A DNA stretch of 64,000 nt from Pelodiscus sinensis (GCF_049634645.1 NC_134714.1:72448001-72512000); one strand, 5' to 3'; counted from the stretch's first letter, positions 33,777-45,073 are shown. Notes: a model not told the origin generated them from the letters alone. Numbers and translations: made by a program.

Positions 33777-34100
33777 GTCGCCGAGCCGGCTTCCCGCCAG
33801 GCACAGTGGCCCCCACAGCTCGCCGCTCTAGCCACCGCTTGTTGTCAGCTCTATGGTACAGAGCTCTCACTTCCGGTCCCGCGCCCCAACGTGCCCTTCG
33901 ACCTACCTCGGGTCGTGTGAGGTCCCGCGCGCCGCCCACGCGGCAGCTGCTGCCCTGGGAATCCGTGCGGGCCTGCGCAGCAGCCGCTGCTGTGAGGGGG
34001 CCCGTTCCCTGCAGTGCTGCAGCAGGGGGCGCCGTCGTGTTCCTGGCTTGAGGGCTGGGGGCGCTGCGGCCCTGCCCGCACCGCTAAAGAAGTGACAGGC
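33290..34100. promoter_or_regulatory. PIGH: CpG-rich promoter region of PIGH
   Basis: GC- and CpG-rich sequence around the PIGH start codon at 33776, unlike the AT-rich flanks. No TATA box is obvious. No gene is seen starting in the opposite direction, so bidirectional use is unproven. Confidence 0.65.
33600..33776 (-). CDS. PIGH: PIGH exon 1
   Basis: Encodes 59 residues from MEEGVYRAVSGARIALQRR to FVLSQ with a CAG|GTACCG donor. The start lies in a CpG-rich stretch and the first hydrophobic segment is at its end. Confidence 0.93.
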
Positions 34101-34524
34101 CGCGTGGCCATCGGCCCCCACAGCACGAGCCCCGCAGTTGGAGCTCCCTGGAACCTGTTTTCCCAGGAATGCTGAGCACCCCAAGCCAGACAAAAGGGGC
34201 TTGGGTTCAGATGCTCAAACCCCTCTACAATCAGGACCAAGGTGTGTCCGTTTCCCTAATGGAAATGAATAGGCCCCCTTCCTGAATACGGCTGGAAGAC
34301 GTGGTTGTCCTATCTCACAAGGGATATATTGGAATTGGCAAACCTTCAGAAAAGGACAATTATTAGGGATATTGAATGGCTTCTGAATGAGGAGAGTAAC
34401 AAAGCGGGGACTTTTTGGCTTGGAAAAGTTGATTAAGGGAGAGATGTTACAGGTCTATACAGTCAGGAGTGGAGAAACTAAATGAGGAAGTGTTATTTCT
34501 TCATAGAACCATGGAACTGGAAGA

Positions 34525-34848
34525 AAAATGCAGGACAATGTAGCACTTTAAAGACTAACAAGATGGTTTATTAGATGATGAGCTTTCGTGGGCCAGACCC
34601 ACTTCCTCAGATCAAATAGTGGAAGAAAGTAGTCACAACCATATATACCAAAGGATCACTTGGATAGAAAGATGATGTCTGTCTGTATCTGTGCGAGTTT
34701 CTTCATATGGTTGATGGATTTCCATTCCAAACGGCTAAATGTAGTGCCTTGCATGTAGAATAGTGATAGAAATGTAGCCGTGTTAGTCTGGGGTAGCTGA
34801 AGCAAAATGCAGGACAATGTAGCACTTTAAAGACTAACAAGATGGTTA
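34525..34848 (-). mobile_element. Penelope-like element with terminal direct repeats
   Basis: It is flanked by the 11-bp direct repeat GAACTGGAAGA (34514-34524 and 34849-34859). The first and last 44 bp of the insert are direct copies (from AAAATGCAGGACAATGTAGC), like the pseudo-LTRs of Penelope-like elements. The minus strand carries the CTGAGGA...GAAAGC block near 34613-34578. Confidence 0.65.
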
Positions 34849-35016
34849 GAACTGGAAGAGACCTCAGAAGGTCATCAAGTCCAGCCCCCTGCTCTAGGCA
34901 GGACCAATTCCAACTAATTCCACTCTTTATTCATAATACAAGAACTAGGGGCCATCAAATTAAATTAATAGGCAGCAGGTTTAAAATAAAATGAAGTATT
35001 TTTTTTTCACATAATG

Positions 35017-35271
35017 TAGGGGTGGGCAATAGAACAATGGTGGTTCACCAGGATTAGCCTCTGGTGGGCTGCTGCTGCTATATTTACCAGCACCTCTTTA
35101 GGTACAGGCGGTTGCAGCTACCATTGGCTGGGAAGGATGATCAGTGACCAATGGGAGCTGTGGTCTTCCGTACCTGCGGAGGCGTAGGTAAATATGGTGG
35201 TGTGGAGGCCTGTCTGGGTCTGATCCTAGTGGACTGGATCTGGCCTACAGGCTGGTATTTGCCCACTCCTG
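35017..35271. mobile_element. Non-autonomous hAT-type element, 255 bp
   Basis: Ends TAGGGGTGGGCAA and TTTGCCCACTCCTG, flanked by a perfect 8-bp duplication ACATAATG (35009-35016 and 35272-35279). Same family as 4542-5269 and 62839-63602. Confidence 0.8.
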
Positions 35272-35575
35272 ACATAATGCATAGTCATCCTCTGGAACTC
35301 CTTGCCAGAGGGTGTTATGAAGGCCAAGAGTATAATAGGGTTAAAAAAAACTAGATAAATTCATGCAGGATCAATGGCTAATAGTGGGGATGGGCAGTGA
35401 TGGTGTCTTTAATCTCTGTCTGCCAGAAGCTGGGAATGGGTGACAGAGAGTGGATCACTTGATGAAAAGCAGTTCTGTTCACTCCCTCTGGAGCACCTGG
35501 CATTGGTCACTGTTGGAAGACAGGAAACTGAGCTAGATGGTCCTTTGGTCTGACTGGGCATGGCTAGTCTTATGA

Positions 35576-36631
35576 CCCAGGCAAGCAAAACCCTGTTGAT
35601 TTCAGTGGTGGTTTATGATGGTATCAGTTTCTCTAGTCTCACTCTTAGCAGGCTGCTTACCTGGTCTTTCCAAGTGTATTCCATAAGAAGGACAGATAGT
35701 AGCTTCCCTGATCCCTAGAAAATCAAACTCAGATCAACAGAACAAAACCCACATTACGGTGGGATTCTGAAAGAGACCGCCCAAATGTTTTCTTGGCTAC
35801 TAAACCATAATATTTACAGTTATGTTTACATACTTTTTCTGACTTTTTTTTACAATCCAGCAATATGTTAGAAATTCAAACTGTTTCTTTCTATGATCAT
35901 ATTTATCTACACTGAGTTTTATCAGCAATAGTATGCCTGAGTTGGCTGTATCCTCAGGTACCTCTTAAGTTCCTCAGTCTTCTGTTGTCTTTGACTAAAT
36001 AATTTTGTGTCCCGTGCACATTTTGCCAAGTCACTTCACCCTCTTTTTTAGGTCTTTAATAAATAAGTTAACACTGCTCTTAGTATAGATCACTGCAACA
36101 TCCTCTTATTTGTTCTTCCATGATTAAAAAGTGATGACGTATTCCTATTTGTTTTCTTTTTCTGCCAATTTCTAGTACATTAAATAACTTCTTTCATATC
36201 CTATATCGAGTTTCCTTAACCACACTTTCTTATGAGAAACCTTATTAAAGCTTTTTTGAAAGTCTAAATCAGAAATATCAACTGATTCTTCTTTGCCAAT
36301 TTCAAAGACTTCTCCTAATTTAAGAGATGTGATTCTTGGTTAGAGCATGCATTAATTGGGTCTTATATTGTGTTTCTCTAGAAGCTCTTCTTTAGTATTG
36401 CTTCAGACAACTTGCCAAGTACTGAAGTAAAGATACTGATCTTTAAATGTCAAGCTTAATTGTTATGCTTTCCAATAAAGACATAATATTGTCCACCTTC
36501 AGGTAATCAGGAATGCCAGCTAATTTTAACTATATAGGTTTTTTATTAGCAGTTCACCCACTTAATTCTTTAATTTCTTCAGAACTTTTGGGTGAATACT
36601 CTTTGGGCCTGATGACTTGCTGCTGTCACCG
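35576..36631. other. Intergenic, nothing recognised
   Basis: AT-rich sequence upstream of PIGH; no gene or clear transposon. Confidence 0.4.
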
Positions 36632-36927
36632 TGGGTACATCTAACACTGCGGGCTAATGTCAAGTTCAGATACGCAACTTCAGCTACATTAATTGTGTAG
36701 CTGAAGTGGAAGTTCCTTAACTTGACTTTTGGTGCTGTCTACACAGCAGAAAGTCAAAGGAAGAACACTCTTCCTTTGACTTCCCTTACTCCTTATAGAA
36801 GTCGGAGTAAGAAGCCCGTTACTTCAAAATAATTTTGAAATAACAGGCTTGCTGTGTAGACGCACACTCTGTTATTTCACAATAATGTGAGTCATTTCAA
36901 AATAAGAGTGCAGTGTAGACATAGCCC
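36632..36927. mobile_element. Harbinger-like foldback element
   Basis: Ends GGGTACATCTAACACTGC and the complement of GGGCTATGTCTACACTGC. Internal arms include AGCTACATTAATTGTGTAGC and AAGTCAAAGGAAG with its complement. The target triplet is unclear. Confidence 0.6.
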
Positions 36928-37464
36928 AAGTGAGCAAAGGTACCTCACAAGAGTAGATGAAAGAGGGAATGGAAGAACTCATGCCTAGGAATGCTTGCTG
37001 TAATTGGTACTTATGAAGTTAAAAGAATTAAAGTTAGCTAAAGTTTGGCATATTTTGTGGCTAAGATGGAAAAGGCACCAGTCAGCAAGTAAAAGAATGC
37101 CATGAGCATAATAAGTGTTATTATTTATAATGTGGGAAAGATATATGGTTCAAAAAGTAACCAATAAAGTGAGAAGCTGCAGTAAAAAGACAGAAACTGT
37201 TTAAAAAGAACCAAGTACAATCTGTCCCATTATTCATCCGGTAAAAAGGAGGGGAAAGGAAAGCCTTGGAGGAAAGAAAGCAGCAAGGATAAACTGCTTC
37301 AAACTGTGGTTTGGCTAAAAATAGCTGAGACATATAAAGAGGGCCATGAAGCTGCAGAGTTTTTTTACACCCTACCTAATCATGCTGGAGCACGCCAGGA
37401 TGAGATGGTTTTCTCTAGATCTGGCCTATTTGTAAGTATACTGATCACATTCTTATGAATACTT
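36928..37464. other. Intergenic, nothing recognised
   Basis: Purine-rich, AT-rich stretch with no coding or repeat signal I can name. Confidence 0.4.
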
Positions 37465-37595
37465 TGTTGTGCCCACGAAAGCTCATGATACCATCTACAT
37501 GTTTTGTTAGTCTATAAAGTGCTACCAGACCTTTTGTTGTTTTTTAAGTATATCCTGTACAGACTAACTCAGCTATCCTCTGAAGCTTCTATTTT
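37465..37595 (+). mobile_element. Diverged Penelope-like repeat fragment
   Basis: GCCCACGAAAGCTCATGATA, TTGTTAGTCTATAAAGTGCT and ACAGACTAACTCAGC match the 3' part of the family at 26843-27157, though from a different subfamily. Confidence 0.55.
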
Positions 37596-38001
37596 AGGGT
37601 GTTAGTCATGTTTTATAACAATTTAAAAAAATATCCTTTGTCCTTTGGATGTAACAAGGAATTGCTAATTACATTAGGGTCTGGTCGTCTCCAATAATTT
37701 CAGATACTATTAATAATTCCAAAATTTTTGGTGACCACAGAAGGATCTCTGACGTTCATTTCAATTTGTTGTGAGCCCCCTGAACATAGAATTTTCTTCT
37801 AAAGGGATTAAATAGCATAAGGGGAATAGAAGGAGGCATTTTAGATACCTATGTAAAGTATCCTTTGCAGAGCATGGCAGAGGTCTGTTGAATGCCACTG
37901 ATTTCTTTAAAGGGACCCATTGTAGAAGCATGGAAAAACTAAATATTTATCCTAAATAAAAAAAAAGGCCAAATAAAGTGGCAATTTCATAAGCATTATG
38001 A

Positions 38002-38925
38002 ATGTATGTAGATAATGTAGAATCAAATGAAATAAAAATATTAAGTGAATCAACATGTTCAATAGAATCGCTATGGATAGTAATTCCATGCTCCAATAAT
38101 AAGAAATTAGCAGTAGGGATATATTACCGACCACCTGACCAGGACAGCGATACTGACATTGAAATGCTAAGGGAGATTAGAGAGGCTACCAAAATAAAGA
38201 ACTCTATAATAATGGGGGATTTTAATTACCCCCATATTGACTGGATACATGTCACCTCAGGAAGAGAAGCGGAGATAAAATTTCTCAATGGCTTAAATGA
38301 CTGCTTCTTGGAGCAGCTGGTGCAAGAACCCACAAGGGGAGAGGCAATTCTCAATTTAGTCCTGAGTGGAGTGCAGGATCAGGTCCAGGATATAACCGTT
38401 ACAGGACCGCTTGGGAATAGTGACCATAATATAATAACATTCAACATTCGTGTGGTGGGAAGAACACCTCAGCAGTCCAGCACCCTGACATTTAATTTCA
38501 GAAAGGGGAATTACACAAAAATGAGGAGGTTAGTTAAACAGAAATTAAAAGGCACAGTGGCTAGAGCCACATCCCTGAAAGCTGCATGGAAACTTTTTAA
38601 AGACACCATAATAGAGGCCCAACTTAAATGTATACCCCAAATTAAAAAACATAGCAAGAGACCTAAAAAAGAGTCACCGTGGCTTAACCACCATGTAAAA
38701 GAAGCAGTGAGGGACAAAAAGGTATCTTTTAAGAAGTGGAAGTCCAATACTAGTGAGATAAATAGAAAGGAACATAAACACTGTCAAATCAAGTGTAAAA
38801 ATTTAATAAGAAAAGCAAAAAAAGATTTTGAGGAACAGCTAGCCAAAACTCAAAAAGAAATAACAAAATGTTTTTTAAGTACATTAGAAGCAGGAAGCCT
38901 GCTGAAAAACCTGTGGGTCACCTAG
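38002..38925 (+). pseudogene. CR1 endonuclease domain (broken ORF2 part)
   Basis: An apurinic-type endonuclease lacking its N-terminus. GIYYRPPDQD, MGDFNYPHIDW (Asp and Asn of the active site) and GNSDHNIITF (the SDH motif) are visible. Basic C-terminal residues follow. The frame is lost near 38870-38930, where a shift and a stop separate it from the reverse transcriptase part. Confidence 0.85.
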
Positions 38926-39050
38926 ATGATTGAGATATAAAAGGAACAATCAAGGACGATAAAGCCATTGCGGAGAAACTAAATGATTTCTTTGCTTCAG
39001 TCTTCACAGCTGAGGACGTTGGGGAGATTCCTGAATCTGCACTGTTCTTT

Positions 39051-40576
39051 GTGGGTGATGAATCTGAGGAACTGTCCCGGATTGAAGTGTCATTAGAGGA
39101 GGTTTTGGAACAAATAGAAAAACTTAATGTTAACAAATCTCCGGGACCGGATGGCATTCATCCAAAGGTTCTAAAAGAACTCAAATGGGAAATTGCTAAG
39201 CTATTATCTGTGGTTTGTAACCTATCCTTTAAGTCGGCTTCCGTACCTAATGACTGGAAGGTAGCCAACGTGACACCAATATTTAAAAAGGGCTCTAGAG
39301 GCGATCCTGGCAATTACAGACCGGTAAGTCTAACTTCAGTACCAGGCAAATTAGTTGAAACAATAGTAAAGAATAAAATTGTGAAGCATGTAGAAGAACA
39401 TAATTTGTTGGACAAAAGTCAACATGGTTTCTGTAAAGGGAAATCCTGTCTTACTAATCTGTTAGAGTTCTTTGAAGGGGTTAACAAACATGCGGACAAG
39501 CGGGATCTAGTAGATATACTATACTTAGGTTTTCAGAAAGCCTTTGACAAGGTCCCTCACCAAAGGCTCTTGTGTAAATTACATGGCCATGGGATAAGAG
39601 GGAAGGTCCTTTCTTGGATTGAGAACTGGTTTAAAGACAGGAAACAAAGGGTAGGAATAAATGGTAAATTTTCAGATTGGAGAGGGGTAACTAGTGGTGT
39701 ACCCCAAGGGTCAGTCCTGAGACCAATCCTTTTCAACTTATTCATAAATGATCTGGAGAAAGGGGTAAGCAGTGAGGTAGTAAAGTTTGCAGATGATACA
39801 AAACTATTTAGGATAGTCAAGACAGAAGCAGACTCTGAGGGACTCCAAGAAGATCTCACCAAACTGAGTGATTGGGCAACAAAATGGCAAATGAAATTTA
39901 ATGTGGATAAGTGTAAAGTAATGCACATCAGGAAAAATAACCCCAACTATACGTACAGTATGATGGGGGCTAATTTGGCTACGACAAATCAGGAAAGAGA
40001 TCTTGGAGTTATCGTGGACAGTTCTGTGAAAACTTCCACACAGTGTGCAGCGGTGGTCAAAAAGGCAAATAGGATGCTAGGAATTATTAGGAAAGGGATA
40101 GAAAATAAGACCCAGAATATCTTACTGCCCCTGTATAAAACTATGGTACGCCCACATCTTGAATACTGTGTACAGATGTGGTCTCCTCACCTCAAAAAAG
40201 ATATTTTGGCCTTGGAAAGGGTTCAGAAAAGGGCAACTAAAATGATTAGGGGTTTGGAACGGGTCCCATATGAGGAGAGGTTAAATTGACTGGGACTTTT
40301 CAGTTTAGAAAAGAGGAGACTGAGGGGGGGATATGATAGAGGTCTATAAAATCATGAGTGGAGAGGGCTGATAAAGAAAAGTTATTTATTAGTTCTCTAA
40401 ATAGAAGAACTAGAAGACACCAAATGAAATTAATGGGTAGCAGGTTTAAAACTAATAAAGGAAAGTTCTTCTTCACACAGCATGTAGTCAACCTGTGGAA
40501 CTCCTTGCCAGAGGAGGCTGTGAAGGCTAGGACTATAATAGAGTTTAAAGAGAAGCTAGATAATCATGGAGGTTAG
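39051..40576 (+). pseudogene. CR1 reverse transcriptase domain (broken ORF2 part)
   Basis: Reverse transcriptase motifs in order: VNKSPGPDGIHPKVLKEL, VTPIFKKG, NYRPVSLTS, GVPQGSVL and FADDTKLF (catalytic DD). It then continues RPHLEYCVQMWSPHL. A stop occurs at 40287-40289, and the C-terminal end resumes in another frame at 40358-40576 (LWNSLPEEAV). The domain itself looks well kept, so the inactivating changes are few. Confidence 0.87.
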
Positions 40577-40799
40577 TTCCATAAAAGGCTATTAGCCAGG
40601 GGATAAAATGGTTTCCTTGGCGTCTGTTTGTCAGAGGCTGGAGAGGGATGGCAGGAGACAAATCGCTTGATCATTGTCTTTGGTCCACCCTCTCTGGGGC
40701 ACCTGGTGCTGGCCACTGTCGGTAGACAGGATACTGGGCTAGATGGACCTTAGGTCTGACCCACTACGGCCGTTCTTATGTTCTTAAGCATTATTTCTG

Positions 40800-41096
40800 G
40801 TGGCTAATGCTTTACAAACGAAATTTGCCACCCTGAGTGACAAAGGCAGAAAGTATAGAGAACAAATCAAAGGTGTAGAGAAGGAAATAAGCTCAATGGA
40901 AAAGATTCCTAGAAGGCATTTAGTAACTAGTGATGTCCTGGGAAGTGTCCTTTTAAACAATGAAAACAGTAATTTAAGACAAGGGTATGTGCCGATAAAA
41001 GGAGCTTTTGTGCACATTAACACTGCAGAGCTCAGAGGGCACTGGATAGGTGAGGGTAGTGCAAATAATGAAGTGTTAAAACATATAAGTGATTAA
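40800..41096 (+). CDS. Unidentified 98-residue ORF, possibly a retroelement remnant
   Basis: An open frame beginning just after the CR1 insertion, with a charged, probably coiled-coil middle (SDKGRKYREQIKGVEKEISS). No splice sites, promoter or known domain are recognised. It may be part of an older retroelement interrupted by the CR1, or chance. Function unknown. Confidence 0.2.
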   Translation: MANALQTKFATLSDKGRKYREQIKGVEKEISSMEKIPRRHLVTSDVLGSVLLNNENSNLRQGYVPIKGAFVHINTAELRGHWIGEGSANNEVLKHISD

Positions 41097-42212
41097 ATGT
41101 TAGAGGATGCTGATTTAAAAAAACGCTTGGTTTGATAGTGAAAACCAGCAATGGAAGTACAACCCCATGCAGTCATGCCTTAGTAATAAAACAAATTATG
41201 TAAAGAAGAGAGAGTGGGGACAACTATGTTTTGTCCCCAGAAGCCTTTAATAAGTCATCTCTACTGGCAGAGTTGACTGTCTGATGAGAACTATTTGACT
41301 AAGGAGAGAGACAGTGGGTGAGCTTGAGATAATACCTTTTATTGGACCAACTTCTATTGGTAAGAGAGAGTTTATAAAACCTTATTTTGTGTGTTTTAAA
41401 TTAATTGGCTTTTAAAAGATTCCACGAAAATTCCATCCAAATTCAAGATTGCAAAGCTGACACATGTACACTTTGAGCAGCAGCCAGCATCTCTGGGAAG
41501 TTTTAATTTAGTTAACAGTTTTGGTGTCTGGATGCTATTACAAAGTTTAACTTTTTAAATTTACCGGTTTATATTTAATTAAAATAGGGAATAAAAGGGC
41601 ACAGAATCAGGATTGTGGGAAGAGACCCTGGATTCCCCCCCCCCCCCTTTTTCTTTAGTAATAAAGCAACAGCTGAAAGAGATGCAGAAGAAAAATAGAA
41701 TATATATTTATATGTATATGAATTGATATGGCTAATATGTTATAGCAAATAGTGAAAGTTACATTATGAAAGGAATGAGCATTCCTATGAAACATGCAGT
41801 GTATACAGCAAAAGGAGTAAAGGAAACGTAGACAAGACATTATTTAATTAAAATCCTATCATAGCTCCAAAGAGGAGCTGCAATAAGTACATATTCTTTT
41901 TCAGATGTTTGTTTCTAAAAAGGGGCCCTTAGCCTTTTTATCCCAGGAGCAGTACATAAGTTAAATTCTGAAGGATGGTAGCCTGAGGAACTGGCATTAT
42001 ATGCTGTTGGGTCATCCTGACACCAAAAAAAGACCAGTCACAAGATTTGCTGTTGGAGCTCCCCTCATTCAGGCTGAACCTATGCAGCATAAGATTAATA
42101 CACACTCAGCCACGTATACTGAATTGGCTGATGTGTCAAAGGCATTATCACACTATAATATGAAGGACAAGTACTGGTTGGTGTGATATGTTCAGACTCA
42201 GTTGGTCTAATG

Positions 42213-42874
42213 CAGGGGTCTCCAAACTTTTCAGCCCGAGGGCCGCATTAACTATCAAACAGCAGTTCGGGGGCCGACTACACACTTGAGGTCCAAATAA
42301 AAAACAATCAAAACATGGATGTTGTTTTTAATTATTTATTTAATATTATTTTATTCAGTTATTATTTAATAACACATTGATACACTACACATGAACACCT
42401 GTATTAGTGTGAATGGTGAAATTGTTTCCTGGATGCCAAAATAGCAGACATTTCTGGCTTTAGATTTGTTGTCCCTAACATCAACAGTGACCTGAGATTA
42501 TCATCGGACAAGTTTGTTCTCAAATTGTTCTTCACGTATTTCATTCTTGAAAATGTTTGTTCACACAGGTATGTTGTTCCAAAGATTGAAAGGTACCTTG
42601 ATGCAAAAGTTTTGACATTAGGAAAGTCTTCCTTGGGCAAAAACTGGTAAAAACCCACCAGTCCTATTTTGAACTTGTTCCTAAGGAGGTCATTTGCTTG
42701 CAACTCAAGGACTTCCAGCTGCAGTTCATCTGGGCAACTGGCCACATCTGCTTCAAATGGGTTTTGAAACAATCTCACTTCTTCTGCCTTTGAATCCAAA
42801 AAGGTCTCCACGGGCCGGATGAGAGGGCCTCGCGGGCCGCATCCGGCCCCCGGGCCGTAGTTTGGAGACCCCGG
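42213..42874 (-). mobile_element. hAT element (Charlie-like) with transposase C-terminus
   Basis: Ends CAGGGGTCTCCAAACT and the complement of CGGGGTCTCCAAACT, flanked by the perfect 8-bp duplication GTCTAATG (42205-42212 and 42875-42882). An internal deletion has removed most of the transposase. Confidence 0.88.
42404..42840 (-). pseudogene. hAT transposase, C-terminal dimerisation domain only
   Basis: The minus-strand frame contains YLSIFGTTYLCEQTFSRMKY and LRTNLSDDNLRSLLML, the hAT C-terminal dimerisation motif (CE..FS.MK). The BED zinc finger and most of the catalytic RNase-H-like domain are absent, so it cannot transpose itself. The frame also runs into the terminal repeat. Confidence 0.85.
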
Positions 42875-42959
42875 GTCTAATGCCTTGAAACATACCTCCC
42901 TTGGTGGAGTATGAATTAATTTTGGAGTGCAGATCACAAACCTTTATGCATCTCAAGCC

Positions 42960-44640
42960 CTTTTTCCCTATGTATGGAAATTAGCAGATAAATTGGGTAA
43001 CTAGGTGATATGTATGTGTAAGCATAATCTGAAGGAATGCTTCCGTTATAGCTAGCTGGAATGGGAGAGGAACCTTGGGTGTGTCTATGTACATCCAGTT
43101 TGCTCCTGCTTTGCTTAATTTGTTAGATATTCAGCAGATGGAGTGGTATTTTGCTCATTGTTATCAAGTTAATTTGTGACCCAACACCAACTATGTTTGT
43201 ATTAAATGCAAGGATAACTAAAATATGGCTACGAATGTTTGTAATTTTGTGTAAATACAGACAAACAGGACTGTTGTTAAAATGTTCCAAATGCAAGGGA
43301 TCATAGCAGAAAGAATCTTGCTAAGCAGAGGCTCGACTTTCAGAGCTCTATGAGAGAAGGGTGAGAGAAGGGTATTCTGGTCAGGAGGCTATAGGGTCTC
43401 CCCTGGCTGGAATGGTTTGACCTGGAGCTAAACAGGCATCATTAGGTGCCTTTTTCTTATGTTAATGGTGTTGGTGTTGTGTTTCTTCTACCCTGGTTCT
43501 AAGAGTTGAAATCACTGGGAGCTGAAATCACTTGAGCAGATGTCACAGCTAAGAAGTGGATGGCAGTGGATGGTTACTGAGAGCCAGCAGGGTGAAAGTG
43601 GAGAAATGTGATGAGCAGGCAGTAGGGTGGCAGCAGAGAGATGCAACCAGCAGCCAGCTGCCCATGGCAGCACATCGAGTGGCCAGCAGGGTGATGGTGG
43701 AGAGGTGTAATGAATAACTAGCAGAACGGCAGCAGAGAACAAATGGATGGTGAGTGACCAGCAGAGTAAGATCCCTCTTTACCTCACTTAGGGTGGGAGG
43801 TGAACTCTATGGATTCATCTCTGAACTCGGCCTCCTCTGTCCAAGGGCAGCAACTACAAGGAGGGGGCAGAAAAAGGTTGGGCATGTGAAGGAGACACTG
43901 AGTGTGCGTCTAGACTACATGGCTCCGTCGACGGAGCCATGTAGATTAGTGTACTCAAAAAAGGGAAATGAAGCAGCAATTTAAATAATTGCCTCTTCAT
44001 TTACATCAAAATGGCTGCTGAGCTGTGCCGATCAGCTGTTTGGCAGCACAGTGTGGTAGTCTCGATGCTCCGCGGTCGACAAGGGAAGCTTCCCTTGTCG
44101 ACTGCCCCGTTATGCCTCATGGAATGAGGTTTACCACAGTCTATGTCTAGAAATCTCATCTACATGGCTCCGTCAACGGAGCCATGTAGTCTAGACATAC
44201 CCTGAGATTGTGAACTTAAGAACTTGAAAGGAAAGGGACATTGCCCAAGCTACCTGGGGTTGGGACTTTTACTCATGTTTTATTGTTTATGAATTCAGTC
44301 TGCAGTGTTTTCCCAAATGAATGTCAGGTTACTTCCCTCCCCTTTATTAAAAGTTTCTTTTCTACACTCAGATATAGTGTTTGTGAGTGGGGAAGCATTG
44401 CCTCTCAGAGGTGCCCAGGGATGTGTGTGAATTTCCTAGGTTACTAGCTGAAGGCTCAAGTCAGTTCTGTGTTCAATGGGTGGAGAGGAAACCCTAGATA
44501 TTGAACCGGGCCCTAGTTGCTGCTGGTGCTACCTGGAAGAAGGGTTACATTTATATCCTATTTTTGTGCATATATTACTCTTGTATATTAAGTTAGAAAT
44601 ATGCAGTGTGGATTTATTTATTGTTCTAAATGTGCTAATG
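42960..44640 (+). mobile_element. LTR-like sequence, copy 1
   Basis: The region from about 43000 shares many words in order with 56140-56960 (GGGAGGTGAACTCT, GGTTGGGCATGTGAA, GGGACATTGCCC). It continues through CTTTATTAAAAGTTTCTTTT and GTGAGTGGGGAAGCATTG to about 44540, looking like promoter/R-U5 sequence of an LTR. A foldback element is inserted at 43902-44202. Retroviral origin is inference; no pol gene is attached. Confidence 0.45.
43902..44202. mobile_element. Harbinger-like foldback element with GACGGAGCCATGTAG arms
   Basis: Ends GTGTGCGTCTAGACTAC and the complement of GGGTATGTCTAGACTAC, flanked by TGA at 43899-43901 and 44203-44205. Each subterminus is a perfect or near-perfect palindrome (TGGCTCCGTCGACGGAGCCA). 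A second hairpin with GTCGACAAGGGAAGC and its complement lies at the centre. 301 bp. Confidence 0.8.
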
Positions 44641-44747
44641 AGAGCCATTAGTGGAACATCAGGAACCTAATGACTCAGTACTCAAACCAACCACCTGTGA
44701 AAAGAGAGTTACTCACCTGGTGCAGTAACATCTGTTCTTCGAGATAT

Positions 44748-44900
44748 GTGTCCCCGTGGGTGCTCCACTCGAGGTGCTGGGCTCGTCCCGGCGCTGCAAA
44801 CCGGAGGAATTTTCACTAGCAGTAGCCCCCCTGCCGGACCGCGCATGCGCAAGTGCCCCTTCGCGCCTTTCATCTGAGCGCGGTCCGGTCCTGTCAGTTT
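44748..44900. repeat. DIRS left inverted terminal repeat
   Basis: Complementary to 55847-55998 with only a few mismatches over about 150 bp (for example GGAGGAATTTTCACTAGCAG in both). The outermost 48 bp, 44700-44747, are not in the other terminal repeat but are matched by the internal region. Confidence 0.9.
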
Positions 44901-44965
44901 CCTCCCAACCGGAAGCATCTGAAAGACATAAATAGAGGCTCCAAAGCAGGGAGGAGGGTGGGATG

Positions 44966-45073
44966 TGGAGCACCCACGGGGACACACATCTCGAAGAACA
45001 GACGTTACTGCACCAGGTGAGTAACTCTCTTTTCTTCATTGAGTAGTGTCCCCGAGGGTGCTCCACTCGAGGT
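44966..45073. repeat. DIRS internal complementary region
   Basis: Positions 44966-45033 are complementary to the left terminus 44700-44771, and 45034-45073 are complementary to the right terminus 55970-56010. The two halves meet at TTTT|CTTCATT. In DIRS elements this region is thought to splint the two ends of the cDNA into a circle; here it marks the exact element ends. Confidence 0.9.

Larger units (their letters stand above)
34265..35575 (+). mobile_element. CR1 LINE 3' end, interrupted by three insertions
   Basis: Plus-strand CR1 sequence (AATGAGGAGAGTAACAAAGC; TGGAACTCCTTGCCAGAGGG; GCTAGATGGTCCTTTGGTCT) is split by a piece of a minus-strand CR1 tail (about 34500-34525 and 34849-34920), by a Penelope-like insert at 34525-34848, and by a hAT-type element at 35017-35271. 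Confidence 0.7.
38000..40785 (+). mobile_element. CR1 LINE, 2.8 kb, 5' truncated
   Basis: It contains a CR1 endonuclease and reverse transcriptase followed by the CR1 3' end, TAGGTCTGACCC and TTCTTATGTTCTT. AAGCATTAT is present at both edges (37991-37999 and 40786-40794). The ORF is broken, so the copy is dead. It is the longest CR1 in the window. Confidence 0.88.

Noticed and set aside
33250..33939. 229-codon minus-strand ORF over the PIGH promoter and exon 1
   Set aside because: Different frame from PIGH, in CpG-rich sequence where stops are rare; no recognised domain.
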